A stretch of 64,000 bases of DNA from Parabacteroides goldsteinii DSM 19448 = WAL 12034 (lineage in GTDB: Bacteria; Bacteroidota; Bacteroidia; Bacteroidales; Tannerellaceae). The position numbers and the translations under genes are program-made. Below are positions 1-8,476 of the stretch, one piece after another. Where the stretch lies: the NCBI RefSeq assembly GCF_000969835.1, contig NZ_KQ033914.1, positions 195,909-259,908 on the forward strand, read 5' to 3'. The notes under the pieces are model-generated. The model was not told the DNA's origin and did no database searches. It saw nothing but the letters and a program-made list of their open reading frames with translations. The first letter of the stretch is position 1. Each line of letters begins with the position of its first letter.

Positions 1-197
1 GCGGTCAAGACTGCGAGTCCTTTAACGCGTGTATGAAATTTTTTTTCTTAGCTGTTGTAAAATTATAAAATGCCCAAAGATAATAGCCAACCGCATTTGT
101 ATCTATACAAGTGCTCTCTTTTGTTTTGTCTGAACTCTAAAAAAATCAATTTATTAATGGTTTAAACGGCTCTCTTGAGATAGGGAGCGCAATTTAT

Positions 198-1244
198 TTA
201 CATATGAAACATTGTATTAGAGTTCACGGAAATATCCAGTCCTTCTTTTTGTGCTTTTTTGGTTGTCACCATAATAGCGCCGTCTCCACCTCTCGAGCCA
301 TAAAGTGCCGAGGCTGTAGAACCTTTCAAGACACTGATGGATTCAATATCATCTGCCGGTATATCAGACATGGAGACATTATAATGAGGGATTCCGTCTA
401 CTACCAGTAAAGGCGTGCTTCCACGTAAAGTCAAAGTTGGGGCTGCAGCAAATTCCGTACTGTTCTTAATATTCAAGCCTGCAATTTTTCCTGTCAGGGA
501 AGTTGCAACGTTTGCTCCTTTGGCAACAGTCAATTGATCGCTTTTCACTTCCTGAACTGCGTATCCCAGTGCCTTTTGTTCTCGTTTGATGCCTAAAGCA
601 GTAACGACAACTTCGTCTAACAATTCCGTGTCATCTACTAAGGTAATGGAGAGATCCTGTTTTTTATTAATAGTGATTTCCTGTGTGTTGTAACCGATAT
701 AGGATATTAGTAAGACGTCACCTTCGGCAACTTCCAGCTGGAATTTACCATTGATGTCGGTGATGGTTCCGTTTATAGTGCCTTTGACTAGAATGTTAGC
801 TCCTACAATCTGTTGGCCTTGAGTATCAAGAACTATCCCGGAAATAGTTTTGATCTGTGCTTTGAATAGAGCAATGTGTTTATTGGATATGCGAAAAGAA
901 ATATTTCTTTTGCTGCGGAGTAGACTCCGTAGTATTTCTGTTAAATCAAGATTGGTTTCTTGGATGGAAATCCTTTCATTTTTATCAATGTCGGAAGTAT
1001 TATAAACGAATTTATATCCGGTCTTTTCTTCTATCTCATTGAATATCTCTTCAAATGTTGCATTTTGCTTATTCAGGGAGAGTTTTACTGTCTGTGCATG
1101 TATAAATGAAATATTGATAAACAGAAATAGTAAAAGAAGTCCGGTAACACTGATTTTGTGTTTAAAAGTCTGTTTTGATGAGGTATAATGCCCCTTACAG
1201 GTAAAATCCTTCTGATTTTGCCTGATAAATGAAATTTTATCCAT
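198..1244 (-). pseudogene. SusC/RagA-type TonB-linked receptor, truncated after the plug domain
   Basis: The 348-residue product has the front half of a SusC-like outer-membrane transporter: a hydrophobic signal segment near residues 33-50, an STN (secretin/TonB N-terminal) domain around 52-125, a carboxypeptidase-D-like beta-sandwich around 130-205, the TonB-box-like DEVVVTALG and a plug domain ending in LYGSRGGDGAIMVTTKK. It stops about 20 residues later, whereas family members run to about 1000-1100 residues, so the whole beta-barrel is missing. The bases between the stop and the window edge are AT-rich and show no barrel sequence. The STN domain and the FecR gene just upstream indicate an ECF-sigma-linked transducer. 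It is either a remnant of a deletion or rearrangement, or the fixed stub of a rearranging locus. The truncation is directly visible; its cause is not. Confidence 0.85.
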
Positions 1245-1418
1245 AATTTTGTATGTATTAATTTAAAAATTAGCAGGTATATATCTGCTGATTAACAATG
1301 TAGAATTCGGGAATGGTCTCAACATTCCCAATTCTTTTGTATCTGTTTCTTTGAATTAAGTAGTGTTTTTCATGTGCTATCCATAATTGTTTGTTTTTTG
1401 TGGTTTAACATTCTGTGT

Positions 1419-2309
1419 TTATTTGAGGAAAATTTCTCCTTTCCTTTTTTCTATTTTATATCGGGCGGAGATCTGTAAAACAGATAATATTTCTTCCAGT
1501 GTTTCTTTTTCCGTAAAGTTCGCATTGAAAGTCTGTCTTTTCAGATTTTCGTTTTCGATATGTATTTTCACATGGAAAGCTCGTTGCAGCTCTTGCATGA
1601 TATCTTCTAATGAATTGTCTTTGAATTCAAATACTCCTGTAACCCACGATATTGTATTTTCCGGACGTATAGTCAAAATCTTTAGGTCATTATCCGATTT
1701 AAAATATACCGCTTGTTCACCTGGCTGTAGTATCTGGTCTGCTGTTTGATTTTGATTTGTACTTTTGTATAGTCCGATTTTTCCAGTAAGAAGGGTAATC
1801 AATGTTTTGTCTGATTCTGTATCAACATTAAATGTTGTGCCTAATACTTTGATTCCAACTCCATCGGTCTGAACGATAAAAGGCCTTTTTTCATCTTTCC
1901 GGACTTCGAAGAATGCTTCTCCTTTTATTATTTCAACTTGACGGATTTGCTGACTGAATTCTCTCGGATAACGTAGACAGGCATTTGCATTTAACCATAC
2001 GACGCTACTATCCGGTAATGTTATTTTTGTTTTAGCATCAGGAACCGCCGTTGTTTCATAATAAACAAGTGCTCGTTCTGGTTCTTTATCTATTAGGAAG
2101 ATACTGGTAACCACTAATAGGGCAATGGATGCAGCTATAGATAAATATTTCCAGGCGGAATTTCCTCTATCAGCATAGGATATGACAACAGGTCGTTTGA
2201 CTCTATCTACTAAACGATCGAACATATGTTTTTCATCAAATGGCAAAGACTTAAAATGTATACGCTTTGTCAGTGATTCGAGTTCTTTGTTATTTTGTTC
2301 ATTTTTCAT
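1419..2309 (-). CDS. FecR-family anti-sigma factor
   Basis: The product has the standard Bacteroidetes FecR layout: a cytoplasmic N-terminus of about 50 residues that would hold the sigma factor, one membrane span at about 55-73, a FecR domain at about 85-190 (including TKITLPDSSVVWLNANACLR and GEAFFEV) and a C-terminal STN-like DUF4974 region at about 215-296. Such proteins sit in the inner membrane and release an ECF sigma factor when the cognate SusC transporter is occupied. The gene lies upstream of the truncated SusC gene on the same strand. It is divergent from the sigma gene at 2608, an unusual arrangement because sigma, fecR and susC normally share a strand. With the receptor truncated, normal signalling is unlikely. 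Confidence 0.93.
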   Translation of the reverse strand: MKNEQNNKELESLTKRIHFKSLPFDEKHMFDRLVDRVKRPVVISYADRGNSAWKYLSIAASIALLVVTSIFLIDKEPERALVYYETTAVPDAKTKITLPDSSVVWLNANACLRYPREFSQQIRQVEIIKGEAFFEVRKDEKRPFIVQTDGVGIKVLGTTFNVDTESDKTLITLLTGKIGLYKSTNQNQTADQILQPGEQAVYFKSDNDLKILTIRPENTISWVTGVFEFKDNSLEDIMQELQRAFHVKIHIENENLKRQTFNANFTEKETLEEILSVLQISARYKIEKRKGEIFLK

Positions 2310-2607
2310 CTTATTCCGATACCTTTGTAAATAAAGATGACAGGTAAAGTAAAAAACTCCTACTCAAGATATGAAAAAAATATACTTTTTTAGGATGCAT
2401 TCAAAATTCATCGATAAATAGTCATTTACATGCTCATTTTTTTCTTAACTCTAACATCTATGGTTGTTGTGTATTTTTGTATTGTATATCATATGTGGCA
2501 TATAAAATACTTTCATGAAAAGATACATTTTTTATCTTTAGGTAGTATCTTGAAGAATTTTTAATTACATTTACTGACTAATATATTGTAAAAAGACTGT
2601 ATTCGAG

Positions 2608-3189
2608 ATGGAGAAGGAGAGTGGCATGTCTCTTTTTAAAAGTGTAGTGAGAGGGGATGAAACAGCGTTCCGGTTATTATTTGAAACTTATTCCCGGCGT
2701 CTGTTCCATGTCGCTTATTATTATCTGAATTCTCGTGAACTGGCGGAGGAAGCTGTTCTGGATGTCTTTACTGTTATTTGGCAAAAGCGGGAAACGTTGT
2801 CCCATGTGAAAGAACCGGAACGTTATTTGTATATATCAGTAAAAAATCAGGCTTTACATTATGTAAGAAGAGGGTATGTGCAGGAAAAAGATTCTTTTTC
2901 TTTGTATGAAATGGAACTGATCCCGGATTCGGATACACCAGAAAAAAGTTTGATGGATGAGGAATATCAAGTGTTAGTCCAACAGGCTATTGATTCTTTG
3001 CCCCCCAAATGTAGAGAAGTTTTTCGTCTTGTGCTCTCTGATAAATTAAAGAATCGGGAAATTGCCGATGTATTAGGAATTAGTGAGAAGACAGTGAATA
3101 TACATATTGCTAAAGCTTATGAACGTATTGCAGAATATGTAAACCGGCAATATAAACAGGTGAAGTTTTTTTTGTTTCTTTTCTTTTAA
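2608..3189 (+). CDS. ECF-type RNA polymerase sigma factor
   Basis: The 193-residue protein has sigma region 2 at about residues 20-90 (FRLLFETYSRRLFHVAYYYL, then the AEEAVLDVFTVIWQKRE helix) and region 4 at about 125-180 (LPPKCREVFRLVLSDKLKNR and the ISEKTVNIHIAKA helix-turn-helix). This is the FecI-like family paired with FecR in Bacteroidetes. It is transcribed away from the FecR gene, with about 300 bases between them; that gap contains a TATTTTTG -7-like box on the plus strand at 2472-2479. The C-terminus ends in an odd run of Phe and Leu (FFLFLFF), which may be a small sequence extension beyond the folded domain. The partner is presumably the FecR protein encoded at 1419-2309. Confidence 0.93.
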   Translation: MEKESGMSLFKSVVRGDETAFRLLFETYSRRLFHVAYYYLNSRELAEEAVLDVFTVIWQKRETLSHVKEPERYLYISVKNQALHYVRRGYVQEKDSFSLYEMELIPDSDTPEKSLMDEEYQVLVQQAIDSLPPKCREVFRLVLSDKLKNREIADVLGISEKTVNIHIAKAYERIAEYVNRQYKQVKFFLFLFF

Positions 3190-3202
3190 TCCGGAAGATC
3201 AT

Positions 3203-3240
3203 AAAAATCCCCGAAGCCTGTATCGCTCCGGGGATTTTTT
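3203..3240. terminator. Bidirectional intrinsic terminator between the sigma gene and rng
   Basis: Stem AATCCCCGAAGC pairs with GCTCCGGGGATT across a short loop, with one internal mismatch. A T-run follows on the plus strand and an A-run precedes it, so it can serve both convergent genes. It overlaps the rng stop codon by two bases. Confidence 0.85.
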
Positions 3241-4813
3241 ATTTTTTCATTTCCTTTTCTTCCATCATGTCGAGTTCGTTCTTGTCGGAATCAATAAACT
3301 TGTATTCCAGAAAACCCAGACTTTGGTTAGGAATGACTTTCATACCCATTGAGTATTTTAGTTTCCATTTCATACTGAGGGGATAAAGCCCCTTGTTTAC
3401 GAATGCTGCCACGTAGGGATGTACGTGCAGGGCGAATTTCTTTACATTATGCTTATTCACTAAACAATCGATCTTACCTTCCAGATTGTCGGTAAATAGG
3501 ATCGAAGGTTTGATTGTCCCTGTGCCGAAACAGGTAGGACACGATTCTGTTGTATCCACATCCATTGCCGGGCGTACCCTCTGGCGGGTAATCTGCATCA
3601 GACCAAACTTACTTAAAGGCAGGATGTTGTGTTTGGCCCGGTCGCTTGCCATCGCTTTAGTCATGTGTTCAAACAACTTCTGTCGGTTGGCGGCTTCCGC
3701 CATGTCGATGAAGTCGACCACAATAATACCGCCCATATCACGGAGACGAAGCTGGCGTGCAATTTCGTCGGCGGCGGCTGTGTTTACGTCGATAGCTGTT
3801 TTCTCCTGGGCGTCGCTCCCTTTGGAACGGTTGCCGCTGTTCACATCTATCACGTGCATGGCCTCGGTATGCTCGATAATCAGGTAAGCTCCACTTTTAT
3901 ACGTAACCGTACGTCCGAACAGCGATTTAACTTGTTTCGTGATACCGAAATTGTCGAAGATAGGTAATTCGCCGGTATATCGCTGTACGATCTCTTCCCT
4001 TCCGGGAGCGATCAGGCTGACATAATCGCGTATGTTATGATAAACATCCGCATCGTTTACGTAAATGTTCTGGAAAGACGGGTTGAAGATGTCGCGGAGC
4101 AAAGCTACCGTACGTGCCGTTTCTTCATATACAATCGACGGCACTTTCAGTTTGGGAACTTTGACGATGTTATCTTCCCATCGTTTCACTAATGTCTTTA
4201 ATTCATGGTCGAGTTCAGCAACACGTTTTCCTTCGGAAGAAGTACGTACGATCACGCTGAAATTTTTCGGCTTGATGCTCTGAATCAACTGCCGCAAACG
4301 GGCACGTTCTTCGCTCGACTTGATTTTTGTGGAGACAGAGACCTTATCGGCAAATGGTATCAATACGATGTATCTTCCGGCAAATGACAGCTCGGAAGTC
4401 AGTCGCGGACCCTTTGTTGAGATCGGCTCTTTGGCAATCTGTACCAACACCTCTTGTCCTACTTTTAGCACGTTACTGATGCTTCCGTCCTTTTCAATCT
4501 CCGGAAGTATCTGTACTTTTGAAATGGCGGGCATCTTTTTAGGATCGCCAAGTGCTTGTTTGAGGAACTTTTGTTGGGTGTTGAAGTTAGGACCTAAGTC
4601 CAGATAATGAAGAAATGCGTCCTTTTTGTACCCTACGTCGATAAAAGCAGCGTTCAAACCCGGCATCAGTTTTTTTACTTTGCCAAGATAAATATCGCCT
4701 ACGGCAAACGAGACATTGCGGGCCTCCTTCTGGAGTTCCACAAGGTTTTTGTCTTCCAATACGGCAATAGATACCTCTTTGGGTTGTACATCAACTACTA
4801 ATTCACTTATCAC
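3239..4813 (-). CDS. rng: Ribonuclease G/E family endoribonuclease
   Basis: The 524-residue protein matches RNase G in length and lacks the long C-terminal scaffold of RNase E. It has an S1-like RNA-binding segment near residues 36-130 (GDIYLGKVKKLMPGLNAAFIDV), the catalytic DNase I-like region with IDVNSGN and GGIIVVDFIDM, whose aspartates bind magnesium in this family, and a CPTCFGTG zinc-link motif near residue 424. It cleaves single-stranded AU-rich RNA in rRNA maturation and mRNA turnover in the cytoplasm. In Bacteroidales rng commonly follows the HU gene, as here: HU, the 29-residue basic peptide and rng lie in that order on the minus strand. A strong hairpin separates the peptide gene from rng. 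Confidence 0.95.
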   Translation of the reverse strand: MISELVVDVQPKEVSIAVLEDKNLVELQKEARNVSFAVGDIYLGKVKKLMPGLNAAFIDVGYKKDAFLHYLDLGPNFNTQQKFLKQALGDPKKMPAISKVQILPEIEKDGSISNVLKVGQEVLVQIAKEPISTKGPRLTSELSFAGRYIVLIPFADKVSVSTKIKSSEERARLRQLIQSIKPKNFSVIVRTSSEGKRVAELDHELKTLVKRWEDNIVKVPKLKVPSIVYEETARTVALLRDIFNPSFQNIYVNDADVYHNIRDYVSLIAPGREEIVQRYTGELPIFDNFGITKQVKSLFGRTVTYKSGAYLIIEHTEAMHVIDVNSGNRSKGSDAQEKTAIDVNTAAADEIARQLRLRDMGGIIVVDFIDMAEAANRQKLFEHMTKAMASDRAKHNILPLSKFGLMQITRQRVRPAMDVDTTESCPTCFGTGTIKPSILFTDNLEGKIDCLVNKHNVKKFALHVHPYVAAFVNKGLYPLSMKWKLKYSMGMKVIPNQSLGFLEYKFIDSDKNELDMMEEKEMKK

Positions 4814-4854
4814 TTAATAAGAGGGTTTTTTAATTCAGACCTTTCTAAATACGC

Positions 4855-4895
4855 AAAGAACAAACTTAAAAGGTCACTTATTAAGTTTGTTCTTT
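4855..4895. repeat. 15-bp perfect inverted repeat between the small basic peptide gene and rng
   Basis: AAAGAACAAACTTAA at 4855-4869 is exactly complementary to TTAAGTTTGTTCTTT at 4881-4895, with an 11-base loop. It lies in the 99-base gap upstream of rng on the minus strand. There is no long T-run after the stem, so it may be a weak terminator, a processing site or an mRNA stabiliser rather than a classical terminator. Confidence 0.8.
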
Positions 4896-4912
4896 AGAGT
4901 TTCTCGATAGAC

Positions 4913-5002
4913 TTATTTCTTTTTATGTCTATTCTTTTTCAGTCTCTTTTTGCGCTTGTGCGTAGACATTTTATGTCTTTTTCTTTTCTTTCCGCTAGGC
5001 AT
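4913..5002 (-). CDS. 29-residue Lys/Arg/His-rich ribosome-associated peptide (AURKAIP1/COX24 domain type)
   Basis: The minus strand encodes a 29-residue peptide starting MPSGKKRKRHKMSTHKRKK and ending KKNRHKKK. It is almost entirely Lys, Arg and His. Peptides of this sequence type are conserved across Bacteroidetes, annotated as AURKAIP1/COX24-domain proteins and related to the mitochondrial small-subunit protein mS38; they are thought to bind rRNA in the ribosome. The gene is too short for most gene finders. It starts 35 bases downstream of the HU stop and ends 99 bases upstream of rng, so the three may be co-transcribed. The family match is from memory; the open frame and composition are directly visible. 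Confidence 0.85.
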   Translation of the reverse strand: MPSGKKRKRHKMSTHKRKKRLKKNRHKKK

Positions 5003-5037
5003 TGTTTCTAAATTTTAAATTAAACTATAATTACTAA

Positions 5038-5310
5038 TTACTTAACTTCGTTCAGGAAAGTTTTAGCCGGCTTGAATGAAGGGATGTTATGCTCCGGAAT
5101 GATGATCGTAGTATTTTTTGAAATATTACGAGCAGTTTTCTGGGCTCTCTTCTTAATAACGAAACTTCCGAATCCTCTCAGATAAACGTTTTCACCCTGA
5201 GATAACGAACTTTTCACGATGTCCATGAAAGATTCTACGCTATTCAATACCGTCTGCTTATCGATACCGGTACTTTTTGAAATCTCGCTAACAATATCTG
5301 CTTTAGTCAT
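5038..5310 (-). CDS. HU-family DNA-binding protein
   Basis: The 90-residue protein matches the usual HU/IHF length. It shows the N-terminal helical dimerisation part (MTKADIVSEISKSTGIDKQ), the GENVYLRGFGSFVIKKR core strand and the arm region, in which the usual proline-containing tip is replaced by IIIPEHNIPSFKPA. HU dimers bend and compact DNA in the nucleoid. The gene is divergent from mutY, with which it shares a roughly 200-base promoter region, and is followed by the small basic ribosomal-type peptide gene. No odd features were seen. Confidence 0.95.
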   Translation of the reverse strand: MTKADIVSEISKSTGIDKQTVLNSVESFMDIVKSSLSQGENVYLRGFGSFVIKKRAQKTARNISKNTTIIIPEHNIPSFKPAKTFLNEVK

Positions 5311-5356
5311 GTCTATAAATTAATTAATGATTTGGACCTATTAATTTTTTGGAATG

Positions 5357-5364
5357 CAAATATA
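5357..5364 (-). promoter_or_regulatory. Candidate -7 box for HU
   Basis: On the minus strand this reads TATATTTG, a perfect match to the Bacteroidetes TAnnTTTG -7 element, about 47 bases upstream of the HU start codon. No clear TTTG -33 element was found at the expected distance. Confidence 0.5.
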
Positions 5365-5443
5365 TAGCTTTTTATTTAAGTGGGAAAAGAATTGCCCGCC
5401 ATTTTTTAATAAAAAAGATTCCTTACAATTCATTATATCTGTG

Positions 5444-5451
5444 TATGTTTG
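5444..5451 (+). promoter_or_regulatory. Candidate -7 box for mutY
   Basis: TATGTTTG matches the TAnnTTTG -7 consensus and lies 56 bases upstream of the preferred mutY start at 5508. It falls inside the longer open frame that begins at 5349, which supports the shorter protein. The -33 element is weak. Confidence 0.45.
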
Positions 5452-5507
5452 CATTAATCAACGAGTTGAGAGTTTCAAAACTACAAAAACAGGACATTTT
5501 AACGCAA

Positions 5508-6584
5508 ATGGAAAACGAATTGGAAGTCAGCCATATTTTGCTGGTCTGGTATAAAACGAATAAGAGGATGCTGCCCTGGCGGGAATCATCCGACCCGTAT
5601 ATAATTTGGATATCGGAAATTATCCTTCAACAAACCCGTGTCGCTCAGGGAATGGACTACTTTTACAGGTTCACCGAACGCTTTCCGGATGTCGCTTCCC
5701 TGGCGGCGGCGGAAGAGGATGAGGTGCTGAAATATTGGCAGGGGTTGGGCTATTATAGCCGTGCCCGTAACCTGCACGCTGCCGCTAAGAGTATCATGGA
5801 ACGGTTCGGCGGCGTTTTCCCCCGGGAATATAAAGAGATATTGTCTTTGAAAGGTATCGGTGAATATACGGCTGCTGCCATCGTGTCTTTTGTATGGAAT
5901 AAGCCTTATCCGGTTGTCGACGGGAATGTGTACCGTGTCTTATCCCGATTGTATGCAGTCGACACGCCAATTGATAGCACGCAGGGAAAGAAACAGTTTG
6001 CGGAACTGGCCGCTCTTGTGATGAATCCTAAATATGCGGGGACGCATAACCAGGCGATTATGGAGTTCGGGGCTTTGCAATGTGTTCCACAAAATCCGGA
6101 TTGTGAAGTTTGTCCGTTGAAGGAACGTTGTATGGCCTATGTTTCGGGTAATGTGCAGGCGTTTCCGGTCAAGCAGAACAAGACGAAAACACGGCCCCGT
6201 TATTTTCATTATCTATACATTATATATAAGGGGCAAACCTGGCTTTCGCGCCGGGGCAAAAAAGATATCTGGGAAGGGCTTTATGAATTCCCATTGATCG
6301 AGACGGCGGAACCGATGGATTTTGCCGGATTGCAGCAAACGGAAGCGTACCGGAAATTGTTTGCCGGTGCCGGTCGGATGAATGTTTCCGTCGATATGTC
6401 CGAGGTGAAGCATGTCCTTTCCCACCAGGTTCTTTATACGACATTTTACCGGGTCGAGATTGAAAATGTGACGGAAGCACTGGATTCGTATCTGGTTGTT
6501 CCGTATGAAGATATCGAACGTTATGCCGTTCCCCGCCTGGTACATATTTATTTGGAGAAATTAAACGGAAATTTGTCTGAATGA
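5508..6584 (+). CDS. mutY: A/G-specific adenine DNA glycosylase
   Basis: MutY removes adenine mispaired with 8-oxoguanine or guanine in DNA. Visible features are the catalytic glutamate in ISEIILQQT (residue 37 with this start, the same position as in E. coli MutY), the helix-hairpin-helix LKGIGEYTAAAI followed by VVDGNVYRV with the catalytic aspartate, and the 4Fe-4S ligands in CEVCPLKERC plus the preceding Cys. A C-terminal NUDT1-like domain recognises 8-oxoG. The open frame extends to 5349, but the ATG at 5508 fits the family N-terminus and a -7 box lies inside the extension. The product is 358 residues, typical for the family. It is followed 43 bases later by ssb. Confidence 0.95.
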   Translation: MENELEVSHILLVWYKTNKRMLPWRESSDPYIIWISEIILQQTRVAQGMDYFYRFTERFPDVASLAAAEEDEVLKYWQGLGYYSRARNLHAAAKSIMERFGGVFPREYKEILSLKGIGEYTAAAIVSFVWNKPYPVVDGNVYRVLSRLYAVDTPIDSTQGKKQFAELAALVMNPKYAGTHNQAIMEFGALQCVPQNPDCEVCPLKERCMAYVSGNVQAFPVKQNKTKTRPRYFHYLYIIYKGQTWLSRRGKKDIWEGLYEFPLIETAEPMDFAGLQQTEAYRKLFAGAGRMNVSVDMSEVKHVLSHQVLYTTFYRVEIENVTEALDSYLVVPYEDIERYAVPRLVHIYLEKLNGNLSE

Positions 6585-6603
6585 TCGAATTTATGTTTCT
6601 TTG
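6572..6603 (+). promoter_or_regulatory. Candidate promoter for ssb
   Basis: TTTG at 6572-6575 and TTTCTTTG at 6596-6603 are 20 bases apart, close to the Bacteroidetes -33/-7 arrangement with one mismatch in the -7 box. The -33 element overlaps the end of mutY. Confidence 0.45.
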
Positions 6604-6627
6604 TAAGATATTAAAAGAATTACAACT

Positions 6628-7113
6628 ATGTCATTGAATAAAGTCATATTGATTGGTAACGTGGGCAAAGATCCCGACGTTCGTTATTTCGACAGCGGTA
6701 CGGCCGTTGCAAACTTCCCTTTGGCAACTTCCGAAAGAGGTTACACACTGGCAAACGGTACGGTTGTGCCGGAGAGAACAGAATGGCACAATATCGTGGT
6801 TCGCCGCGACCAGGTTGCTTTTGTTGAGAAATGGGTGAAGAAAGGTTCGGGTGTTTATGTAGAAGGAAAGATTCGTACCCGCAGTTATGACGACCAGAGC
6901 GGTGTGAAACGTTATGTGACTGAAATTCATGCAGACCGTATTGAATTTTATAATACGGGTACACGTCCGGCCGACGGTACGACTACAAATACCGGAAATG
7001 GTTTCCAGCAAGGTGGACAGCCACAGGCAACACAGCAGGCAACGTCTTACCAGCAACCGGCGCAACCGGATATGTCATCAGATTCAAACAGTGCGGATGA
7101 TCTTCCGTTCTGA
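6628..7113 (+). CDS. ssb: Single-stranded DNA-binding protein
   Basis: The 161-residue protein has an N-terminal OB-fold (KVILIGNVGKDPDVRYFDSG, EWHNIVVRRDQVAFVEKWVK, GVYVEGKIRTRSY) over about the first 110 residues. A Gln/Thr/Pro-rich disordered linker follows, with the acidic C-terminal tip DDLPF that docks replication and repair proteins. It coats single-stranded DNA as a tetramer during replication, recombination and repair. It lies between mutY and gldE on the same strand. Length and tip are normal for the family. Confidence 0.97.
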   Translation: MSLNKVILIGNVGKDPDVRYFDSGTAVANFPLATSERGYTLANGTVVPERTEWHNIVVRRDQVAFVEKWVKKGSGVYVEGKIRTRSYDDQSGVKRYVTEIHADRIEFYNTGTRPADGTTTNTGNGFQQGGQPQATQQATSYQQPAQPDMSSDSNSADDLPF

Positions 7114-7138
7114 TATTGTTTAACTAATACGGTTCCCC

Positions 7139-8476
7139 TTGGACTCAGACTATTATTTATCGGGCTTATTCGATCAGGTTACTATACAGGCGCTCACAGC
7201 AGGCCCTGTTATAGCGTTAAGCCTTGCTTGTTTACTGCTGTTGGTGTCCGGCTTCGTGTCGGCATCGGAAGTGGCATTCTTTTCTCTTTCCCCGGGTGAT
7301 ATAAACGACATCCGGGAGGAGAATTCGCCTTCGGACCCGTTGATCCGGAAATTACTGGACCGCTCCGAATATTTACTTGCGGCTATTTTGATTGCCAATA
7401 ACTTTGTGAACGTGGCCGTGGTTATGCTTTGTACCTACGGTATCAATTCTTTGATCAATTTCTCGGCTGTCCCTGTCTTGGGTTTCATTCTTGAGACAAT
7501 CGTACTGACCTTTTTGCTTTTACTTTTCGGCGAGATCATGCCTAAGATTTACGCACAGAAAAATTCGCTCCGTTTCGTTCGCCGTTCCGCCTCGGTGTTG
7601 AATATGGTGGAACGCCTCTGTCGTCCGCTTTCGGTGGTATTGGTTAATTCTACTTCTATTATCAACAAGGCGCTGGTGAAGAAAAAATATGACTTGTCGG
7701 TCGATGAGTTATCTAAGGCATTGGAGTTGACCTCTAAAGAGATTCCGGAAGAGAAAGAGATGCTGGCTGAGATCATCAAGTTCTATAATAAGACGGCCGA
7801 TGAGATTATGACGCCCCGTTTGGATATGGAGGACATCGAGATAAAGACCAGTTTTCGTAATGTGATCGATTTCATTATCAAATCCGGTTATTCGCGAATC
7901 CCTATATATGCCGAATCGGAAGATAATATTAAAGGTATCCTTTATATAAAGGATTTGCTTCCTTATATAGAAAAGCCGGATACATTCCGCTGGCAGAGCT
8001 TGATTCGTCCGGCTTACTTTGTTCCCGAAACAAAGAAGATCGACGACCTGCTGGAAGAATTCCGTACCAATAAGATTCACATGGCGATTGTGGTGGATGA
8101 GTTTGGCGGTACATCCGGTATCGTGACGATGGAAGACATCCTGGAGGAAATTGTCGGCGAGATTTCGGACGAATATGATGAAGATGAAAAGCAGTTTGTC
8201 CGTCTGGCAGACGGTAGCCTGATCTTTGAAGCCAAGATTTTATTGACAGACTTCTTCCGTGTTATCAATACAGACCCGTCTGAGTTCGGCAAACTGACGG
8301 AAGATGTAGAAACGCTTGCTGGGCTTTTGCTGGAAATAAAAGGTGACTTCCCGCGCCGCAGGGAGATCATTGATTATGGTAAATATCGTTTCCAGATTCT
8401 GGAAATGGATAACCGGAGAATCCTGAAAGTGAAATTCAACTGCATTTCAGAAATAGAGAAAGAAGGAGAGGAGTGA
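7139..8476 (+). CDS. gldE: GldE-like CNNM/CBS transmembrane protein
   Basis: The 445-residue protein has an N-terminal DUF21/CNNM membrane domain with spans near residues 21-45, 80-105 and 115-140, then tandem CBS domains around residues 215-330 (GYSRIPIYAESEDNIKGILY, FGGTSGIVTMEDILEEIVGE) and a C-terminal CorC/HlyC transporter-associated domain. GldE is named from gliding motility in Flavobacterium, but the gene is conserved in non-gliding Bacteroidales; ion transport or membrane homeostasis is likelier. The frame opens with TTG at 7139, 25 bases after ssb; no in-frame ATG fits the conserved N-terminus, so TTG is the probable start. The stop overlaps gldD by one base. Confidence 0.9.
   Translation: MDSDYYLSGLFDQVTIQALTAGPVIALSLACLLLLVSGFVSASEVAFFSLSPGDINDIREENSPSDPLIRKLLDRSEYLLAAILIANNFVNVAVVMLCTYGINSLINFSAVPVLGFILETIVLTFLLLLFGEIMPKIYAQKNSLRFVRRSASVLNMVERLCRPLSVVLVNSTSIINKALVKKKYDLSVDELSKALELTSKEIPEEKEMLAEIIKFYNKTADEIMTPRLDMEDIEIKTSFRNVIDFIIKSGYSRIPIYAESEDNIKGILYIKDLLPYIEKPDTFRWQSLIRPAYFVPETKKIDDLLEEFRTNKIHMAIVVDEFGGTSGIVTMEDILEEIVGEISDEYDEDEKQFVRLADGSLIFEAKILLTDFFRVINTDPSEFGKLTEDVETLAGLLLEIKGDFPRRREIIDYGKYRFQILEMDNRRILKVKFNCISEIEKEGEE

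Noticed and set aside
1..36. Open plus-strand codons ending in TGA at 34-36, a possible tail of a gene entering from the left
   Set aside because: Only 11 codons are visible (ending PLTRV) and no family can be recognised.
5349..5507. N-terminal extension of MutY
   Set aside because: The family N-terminus and the catalytic Glu37 numbering fit the ATG at 5508, and a promoter box lies in the extension.
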